Assembly (NCBI GenBank): GCA_036274055.1
Contig: DASUGM010000107.1
Span: 1-10,618 of the forward strand
Source of the DNA: DASUGM01 sp036274055
Lineage (GTDB): Bacteria; Acidobacteriota; Vicinamibacteria; Vicinamibacterales; SCN-69-37
Length of the DNA stretch: 10,618 nt
Direction of reading: 5' to 3'
Shown: piece by piece, positions 6,511-10,618 of the stretch
Position numbering within the stretch: position 1 is the first letter of the stretch
How the letters are laid out: every line of letters begins with the position of its first letter
Made by a program: the position numbers and the translations under genes
The notes under the pieces: generated by a model
Database searches by the model: none
What the model was told of the DNA's origin: nothing
Seen by the model: the letters and a program-made list of their open reading frames with translations, nothing else

Positions 6511-7619
6511 TGACGAATCGACGAATCGCGCTCGCGCTCGTCCTGCTGCTGGGGGCCCACACCGTGGGCGCCCAGACGCCGTCCGGTGTTCGGCTCAAGG
6601 ACGTCGCCCGCCTGCAGGGGATCGCGTCCATGCCGGCGATCGGCTACGGGCTCGTGGTCGGGCTGAACAAGACGGGCGACAAGCGGCAGACGATCTTCTC
6701 CGCGCAGACGCTGGCGAACATGCTCGAGCAGTTCGGGGTGGACGTGAACGCCGGGCAGATCAAGGTCGAAAACGTGGCGGCCGTGCTCGTCACCACAGAG
6801 CTGCCGCCCTTCGCGCGCTCCGGGACGAGACTCGACGTGACCGTCGCGTCGGTTGGCGACGCACGAAGCCTGCAGGGCGGCATCCTGCTGCCGACGGCGC
6901 TGCGCGGCCCGGATGGTCAGGTCCGTGCGACGGCGCAAGGTCCGCTGTCCCTTGGCGGCTTTGGTGGCGGCAGCGGCGGCAACAACGTCCAGGTGAACCA
7001 TCTCACGGCGGGACGCGTGCCGTCCGGCGCGCTCGTGCACCTTGACTCGGGTACGAGCCTCCCCAAGGCAGACACGATCGAGCTGTCGCTCGACAATCCG
7101 GACTTCAGCACGGCGGAACACGTCGCCGAATCAATCAATCGCGACCTCGGGAACGACTTCGCCCGCGCCACCGATGCAGCCACCGTTACCGTGCGCGTGC
7201 CGGCGCAGTATCAGGGCGCGGTGGCGCCGCTTCTCGCCAGGCTGGAACCGCTGCCGGTCGATATCGACGCCGTCGCTCGCGTCGTCATCAACGAACGCAC
7301 CGGCACCGTTGTCGTCGGCGGCGCCGTGCGTCTTGGCCCGGCTGCTGTCGCACACGGAAACCTGTCAGTCCGCATCGAGACCCGCTTCGCGGCTTCCCAG
7401 CCGGAGCCGTTCTCACGCGGTGTGACGACGGTGCTGCCGCAGGAGCGCGTTGACGTCGAGGAAGGGCGCAACCAGCTGATGGTGCTCGAGCAGGGAACGA
7501 CGCTCGAATCCGTCGTGCAGGGACTGAACGCACTCGGCGCCAGCCCGCGCGACATCATCGCCATCATGCAGGCGCTCAAGGCCGCCGGCGCGCTGCGCGC
7601 GGAACTGGTTGTCCTGTGA
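6510..7619 (+). CDS. flgI: Flagellar P-ring protein FlgI
   Basis: This 369-residue protein has the standard FlgI length (about 365-375). It is a periplasmic protein that forms the P ring around the rod at the peptidoglycan. The signal peptide is MTNRRIALALVLLLGAHTVGA with cleavage before QT. Family segments follow: VRLKDVARLQGIASMPAIGYGLVVGLNKTGD, then TLANMLEQFGV, VKVENVAAVLVT-like NVAAVLVTTELPPFARSGTR and DVTVASVGDARSLQGGILLPT. Near the end come RVVINERTGTVVVGGAVRL and LVQGLNALGASPRDIIAIMQALKAAGAL-type sequence. The protein has no cysteine, although E. coli FlgI uses an intramolecular disulfide made by DsbA. AAGG at 6499-6502 lies 7 bases before the ATG. It sits between flgH and flgJ with one-base couplings on both sides. 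Confidence 0.97.
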   Translation: MTNRRIALALVLLLGAHTVGAQTPSGVRLKDVARLQGIASMPAIGYGLVVGLNKTGDKRQTIFSAQTLANMLEQFGVDVNAGQIKVENVAAVLVTTELPPFARSGTRLDVTVASVGDARSLQGGILLPTALRGPDGQVRATAQGPLSLGGFGGGSGGNNVQVNHLTAGRVPSGALVHLDSGTSLPKADTIELSLDNPDFSTAEHVAESINRDLGNDFARATDAATVTVRVPAQYQGAVAPLLARLEPLPVDIDAVARVVINERTGTVVVGGAVRLGPAAVAHGNLSVRIETRFAASQPEPFSRGVTTVLPQERVDVEEGRNQLMVLEQGTTLESVVQGLNALGASPRDIIAIMQALKAAGALRAELVVL

Positions 7620-8446
7620 TGACGAACGCGCTGACCGGCTCCGTCGACTCGACGCTGAAGAAGCTGGCCGAGGCCACGGGCGATCAGACCGTCGATCGCG
7701 AAGCGGTCCGCCGCCTTGCGCAGGAGTTCGAATCGCTGCTGATGACGCAGATGATTCGCGAGATGCGCCGGTCGATGCTCGACGACGAGGAGATGGAAGG
7801 CCTTGGGGCGTCGACGTTCAACGATACGAGCGACGTTGAATTTGCCCGCGCTCTCAGCGCAGCCGGGGGAGTGGGGCTCGCCAACGCGATGCTGGAGGTG
7901 TTCGAGCGGCAGATTGCGCAGCCGCCGGCGGCGTCCACGCGGCAGGAGTATCACCCGGCCGCTGTGGCTGCTCATTCGATTCCGAAAGGTTCGCCGGCCG
8001 GACACGATGAGCGTATCGACGCGCGTCCATCGATCGTGCCGCCTGCAGTAAACAGCACGTTTGGCTGGCGGACCGATCCGCTGACCGGCCGTCCACGATT
8101 CCACAACGGCATCGACGTCGCCGCTGCCTATGGCGCCAATGTCGAGGCCGCCGGGACGGGACGCGTCGCGTTTGCCGGCGTTCAGGGCGGTTATGGCGAG
8201 ACGATCGTGATCGACCACGGCGGCGGGAGGCAGACGCGCTACGCACACCTTTCCGAGCGCCTGGTTCAGGCCGGCGACAGCGTCCGGGCCGGGCAAATCG
8301 TTGGCCGTGCAGGAAGTTCCGGCCGCAGCACGGGGCCGCACCTGCACTTCGAGCTTCTGGTGAACGGTACGCCGGTGGACCCCCGATCGGCCCTGACGGG
8401 CGGCGGCCTGGGGGGCCCTAAAGCTTTGGCGCAAGGTGTCGATTAA
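7619..8446 (+). CDS. flgJ: FlgJ-type rod-binding protein fused to M23 (LytM) metallopeptidase
   Basis: This 275-residue protein has two domains. Residues about 28-98 are the FlgJ rod-binding domain (RRLAQEFESLLMTQMIREMR, then TFNDTSDVEFARALSAAGGVGLANAMLE), which caps the growing rod. After a low-complexity linker, residues about 143-258 form a peptidase M23 domain: FGWRTDPLTGRPRFHNGIDV, YAHLS and TGPHLHFE. The zinc and catalytic residues are intact (H162, D166, H210, H241, H243), so it should cut peptide cross-links of peptidoglycan so that the rod can pass. Beta- and gammaproteobacterial FlgJ has a glucosaminidase domain in that place. No signal peptide is visible, in keeping with export by the flagellar apparatus. 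ATG at 7619 (TGATG overlap) is preferred; a GTG one codon earlier is possible. Its final codons contain a sigma-28-like promoter. Confidence 0.92.
   Translation: MTNALTGSVDSTLKKLAEATGDQTVDREAVRRLAQEFESLLMTQMIREMRRSMLDDEEMEGLGASTFNDTSDVEFARALSAAGGVGLANAMLEVFERQIAQPPAASTRQEYHPAAVAAHSIPKGSPAGHDERIDARPSIVPPAVNSTFGWRTDPLTGRPRFHNGIDVAAAYGANVEAAGTGRVAFAGVQGGYGETIVIDHGGGRQTRYAHLSERLVQAGDSVRAGQIVGRAGSSGRSTGPHLHFELLVNGTPVDPRSALTGGGLGGPKALAQGVD
8419..8445 (+). promoter_or_regulatory. Putative sigma-28 (FliA) promoter for flgM-flgN-flgK-flgL
   Basis: TAAAGCTT (8419-8426), an 11-base spacer (8427-8437) and GTCGATTA (8438-8445) match the enterobacterial sigma-28 consensus TAAAGTTT-N11-GCCGATAA at 13 of 16 positions with exact spacing. 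The site is a small AT-rich island in very GC-rich DNA and lies entirely within the last flgJ codons (PKALAQGVD and stop). Initiation a few bases downstream would give a leader of about 35 bases before flgM. The genes that follow (flgM, flgN, flgK, flgL) are the ones placed under FliA control in Salmonella. No start-site data are available here. Confidence 0.75.
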
Positions 8447-8486
8447 TGGAGGGACCAGGTCTACTTACGGCCGGTGAGGAGCTGTC

Positions 8487-8798
8487 ATGAGGATCGGAAC
8501 CGAGAATTCGGATGGACGCACGGGCGGGCTGGATCCGCTCAACGGCGTTACCCGTCAGCAGGCTCCCGCCACGCGTCCGGCCCAGGTGCCGGAAGGCGAC
8601 CACCTGACGCTGTCGTCCGCCGCGCGTGTTCTTCAGGCGGCCCAGGAATCGGTTGACTCGGGCGTCCCGATCCGCCAGGAGCTCGTCGATCGTCTGCGCG
8701 CGCTGCTTGCGGACGGCCAGCTCGGTGGCGACGCGGCCAGTCTTGCCGACGCGATCATCGACAACTGGATCGACGCGAGTGGTTCTGCCGTCGAGTAA
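8487..8798 (+). CDS. flgM: Anti-sigma-28 factor FlgM
   Basis: The 103-residue product matches FlgM (usually about 90-105) in layout. It has a polar, disordered N-terminal half (GTENSDGRTGGLDPLNGVTR) and a helical C-terminal half. The helical half includes LTLSSAARVLQAAQESVDSG and VDRLRALLADGQLGGDAASLADAIIDNWI, where the DGQ...DA..LAD..I pattern is the sigma-binding consensus. FlgM holds FliA inactive until the hook is complete and is then secreted through the flagellar channel, releasing late gene expression. GAGGAG at 8476-8481 lies 5 bases before the ATG. The gene is separated from flgJ by 40 bases, has the sigma-28-like promoter upstream, and abuts flgN without a gap. This gives feedback control of FlgM by FliA. 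Confidence 0.9.
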   Translation: MRIGTENSDGRTGGLDPLNGVTRQQAPATRPAQVPEGDHLTLSSAARVLQAAQESVDSGVPIRQELVDRLRALLADGQLGGDAASLADAIIDNWIDASGSAVE

Positions 8799-9161
8799 AT
8801 GGCGACACACCCGGATCCGCTGATCGAGAAAGTCGAGCGTCTGTGCGAGACGCTCGAGCGCATCGGCGATGCGCTCGTCTCGGTTGACGCCGACGCGCTT
8901 CTCGAAACGGAGGAGACGCTGGCGCGGCTGCTGGCAACGTTCGACGCCGACTCCTCGCAGCGAGTGGCCGACAGCGCGGCGCTGAAGGAGCGCGTCCTTC
9001 GAGCCCGCGCGGCGCTGCTGCGATGCCGGCGGCTGGGCTCCTGCTTCACGAGTGTGGCAGGCGCACGGCTGAGAACGCGCAGCGGAATGATGCTGTACGG
9101 GCCGGCGGGCGGCTTCGTCGAGCACGGTGTGTCAGGCGCGTCAGTGAAGGTGGCGACGTAA
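8799..9161 (+). CDS. flgN: FlgN-like export chaperone for FlgK/FlgL
   Basis: This 120-residue protein is called FlgN mainly from position between flgM and flgK and from its helical make-up. Residues about 1-75 form a predicted helical hairpin with heptad-like spacing (LIEKVERLCETLERIGDALVSV, LLETEETLARLLATF). In FlgN the long helices bind the C-terminal tails of FlgK and FlgL and deliver them to the export gate. The C-terminal part from about residue 90 is Gly/Ala-rich and less typical. The ATG starts on the base after the flgM stop and has only a weak ribosome binding site, so translation is probably coupled. The TAA overlaps the flgK ATG by one base. Sequence identity to known FlgN is expected to be low, as is usual for this chaperone. 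Confidence 0.75.
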   Translation: MATHPDPLIEKVERLCETLERIGDALVSVDADALLETEETLARLLATFDADSSQRVADSAALKERVLRARAALLRCRRLGSCFTSVAGARLRTRSGMMLYGPAGGFVEHGVSGASVKVAT

Positions 9162-10543
9162 TGAGCGATCTGTTCCGCATGCTCCGGACTGCCGCGCACT
9201 CGCTCGAGACGCAGCGCTATGCCCTCGACGTCACCGGGCAGAACATCGCGAACGTCAACACGCAGGGATACGTTCGGCGCACGATCGATTTTGCCGAGAT
9301 CCCGCCGCAGGATCCGTGGAGCGCCGGCGGCGGTGTCGACATTGCCGCGGTTCAGGCCGCACGCGCACCGCTCATCGAAGGCCGTCTTCGCTACGAGCAG
9401 GTACTCAGCGCCCATGATTCGGCCATCGCCGATCATCTCGAGGTCGTGCTCGGCGCGCTGGGTCAGCCCGGTGCATCGCTCGACGCGGCTCTCACTCGCT
9501 TCTATACGACCTACGGCGCGCTGGCTTCCAATCCGACGTCCGCACCCGCACGCCAGCAGGTACTCGTCGAAGCGCAGGCGCTGGCCACGGCGTTCCGTGA
9601 CATCTCCACGCAGCTGCAGAACGCTCGCGCCGCCGCCGATCAGGAACTTCGCAACACGCTAACCGAGATCAACGCGCTCGCCGCGGAACTCGCGGAGCTG
9701 AACGCAGGAATTTCCGGCTCGGCGGGGGCAAACGTGGAAGCGCTGCACGACCGCCAGGCTGTCGTGCTCTCGAGGCTGAGCGCGCTGGCCGACATCGACG
9801 TCATCCATCGGGCCGACGGGGCGCTCGACGTCGCCATCGGCAACGGCCGGGCGCTCGTCGTCGGAGATCGCCACTACGACCTGACGGCGGCCGGAACGCC
9901 GCCGCTCGGGTTTGCGAACATCCTGACCAACGGCGCCGATGTCACGACGGACATCACCTCGGAGATTACCGGCGGGCGCATCGGGGCGCTGCTTCAGATT
10001 CGCGACACGACCGTTCCCTCGTATCAGCAGCAGCTCGACCAACTCGCGCACGGGATCGTGACCGACGTCAACGCGCTGACCACGAGCGGCTTCGACCTGG
10101 ACGGCAACGCCGGCCTCGAGCTGTTCAATCCGCTCGCCGGTGTTGCCGGCGCCGCCGCCGGCATCACGGTGAATGCCGCCGTTGCCGGCAACGTTCGCCG
10201 GGTCGTCGCGGCAGGCACGTCCGCCTCCGGCAACAACGACGTCGCCCGCGCGATTGCGGCCCTGCAGGATTCCGCGGTCAGCGGCGGCTCGGCGCGTCCC
10301 GTTGCCGCCTGGGGCGCCCTGGTCTCGCGGATCGCAACCGACGCGCGAGGGGCGAAGGACGCCGCGGCGGTCCATGACGACGTGGTCCAGCAGCTGCGGA
10401 CGCTCCGCGATCAGGTGTCCGGCGTGTCGATCGACGAAGAGGCGGCGATGCTGATGAGGTTTCAGCGCTCATACGAAGCGAATGCCCGCTTCTTCCAGGT
10501 GGCCGATCGGGCGCTGGAACAATTGATGAATCTGGTGAGCTGA
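9161..10543 (+). CDS. flgK: Flagellar hook-associated protein 1 FlgK
   Basis: This 460-residue protein is the first hook-filament junction protein. The N-terminal motif DLFRMLRTAAHSLETQRYAL, then NIANVNTQGYVRRTIDF, and the C-terminal motif GVSIDEEAAMLMRFQRSYEA, then VADRALEQLM, form the helical pair shared by rod, hook and HAP1 proteins. The middle shows FlgK features such as LDAALTRFYTTYGALASNP and LNAGISGSAGANVEALHDRQ, and IGALLQIRDTTVPSYQQQLDQLAH. It is shorter than the Salmonella protein (553 residues), most simply because the surface-exposed outer domain is reduced. The start at 9161 (TAATG overlap with flgN, GAAGG at 9146-9150) gives the expected N-terminus. An in-frame ATG at 9023 lies inside flgN and adds unconserved residues. 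The stop overlaps flgL by one base. Confidence 0.95.
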   Translation: MSDLFRMLRTAAHSLETQRYALDVTGQNIANVNTQGYVRRTIDFAEIPPQDPWSAGGGVDIAAVQAARAPLIEGRLRYEQVLSAHDSAIADHLEVVLGALGQPGASLDAALTRFYTTYGALASNPTSAPARQQVLVEAQALATAFRDISTQLQNARAAADQELRNTLTEINALAAELAELNAGISGSAGANVEALHDRQAVVLSRLSALADIDVIHRADGALDVAIGNGRALVVGDRHYDLTAAGTPPLGFANILTNGADVTTDITSEITGGRIGALLQIRDTTVPSYQQQLDQLAHGIVTDVNALTTSGFDLDGNAGLELFNPLAGVAGAAAGITVNAAVAGNVRRVVAAGTSASGNNDVARAIAALQDSAVSGGSARPVAAWGALVSRIATDARGAKDAAAVHDDVVQQLRTLRDQVSGVSIDEEAAMLMRFQRSYEANARFFQVADRALEQLMNLVS

Positions 10544-10618
10544 TGCGCGTTGCCTTCAATGCCGCCTTCGACGACGGCGTCCGCAACATCAACAATGCGT
10601 CCGCGGCCCTGGCCGAGG
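10543..10618 (+). CDS. flgL: Flagellar hook-associated protein 3 FlgL, 5' end only
   Basis: The first 25 codons read MRVAFNAAFDDGVRNINNAS followed by AALAE and then run off the window. This matches the FlgL start pattern 'MRIstnqmyd.gvrni..aq..LA'. The ATG overlaps the flgK stop by one base (TGATG), with GGTGAG just upstream, as expected for the flgK-flgL pair. FlgL is the second hook-filament junction protein, on which the filament is built. Only the N-terminal helix is visible, so nothing can be said about its length. Confidence 0.85.
   Translation, partial: MRVAFNAAFDDGVRNINNASAALAE

Noticed and set aside
7211..8434. Long minus-strand open frame of 407 codons across flgI-flgJ
   Set aside because: It lies opposite conserved FlgI and M23 coding sequence, has no recognisable domain, and is the mirror of strong third-position GC bias.
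8796..8826. Possible second sigma-28 site at the flgM-flgN junction beginning TAAATGGC
   Set aside because: No acceptable GCCGATAA-like box occurs at the 11-base spacing. The best candidate is at 15 bases and weak, and the TAAATG is simply the stop-start junction.
9023..9160. Upstream in-frame start for flgK
   Set aside because: It lies inside the flgN-like gene and adds residues not found in FlgK. The ATG at 9161 gives the conserved N-terminus and a one-base overlap.
1..10618. CRISPR array, tRNA, rRNA, transposase, defence or secondary-metabolite genes
   Set aside because: None is visible on either strand. All well-supported coding sequence is flagellar except the small membrane protein at 3068-3523.

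Overview
This window is one continuous, co-oriented flagellar locus on the plus strand of a very GC-rich Gram-negative bacterium. Genes for the outer-membrane L ring (flgH), the periplasmic P ring (flgI) and the P-ring chaperone (flgA) show that the cell has two membranes. The gene order, the codon bias and a dispersed-looking intergenic repeat suggest Acidobacteriota (Vicinamibacteria-like). Deltaproteobacteria of the old sense have a similar flgF-G-A-H-I-J-M-N-K-L order. The taxonomic call is inference only.

Layout. Region 1 (1-3071) is a control and switch block: the 3' part of flhG (MinD-like number/placement ATPase), fliA (sigma-28), fliM and fliN (C-ring switch, the FliN with a long extra N-terminal half). 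Region 2 (3068-3523) is a small single-pass membrane protein of unknown function, translationally coupled to fliN. Region 3 (3531-8446) encodes the distal rod and rings: flgF, flgG, flgA, flgH, flgI and a two-domain flgJ whose C-terminal enzyme is an M23 metallopeptidase. Region 4 (8487-10618) is the late block: flgM (anti-sigma-28), flgN-like chaperone, flgK, and the first codons of flgL.

Almost every junction is overlapped or tightly coupled (ATGA, GTGA, TGATG or TAATG). Two junctions break this pattern. The flgF-flgG gap (4248-4360) holds nested inverted repeats. The flgJ-flgM gap is preceded by a near-consensus sigma-28 promoter (8419-8445) embedded in the last codons of flgJ. The window therefore encodes FliA, its inhibitor FlgM, and a likely FliA-dependent promoter driving flgM-flgN-flgK-flgL: the hook-completion feedback circuit in one place.

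No new defence or mobile system is visible. The points worth a second look are the sigma-28 promoter inside a coding region, FlgH without a lipobox cysteine, cysteine-free ring proteins, the FlgJ-M23 fusion, the enlarged FliN, the uncharacterised membrane protein and the repeat element. There is no gene-free stretch longer than 300 bases.
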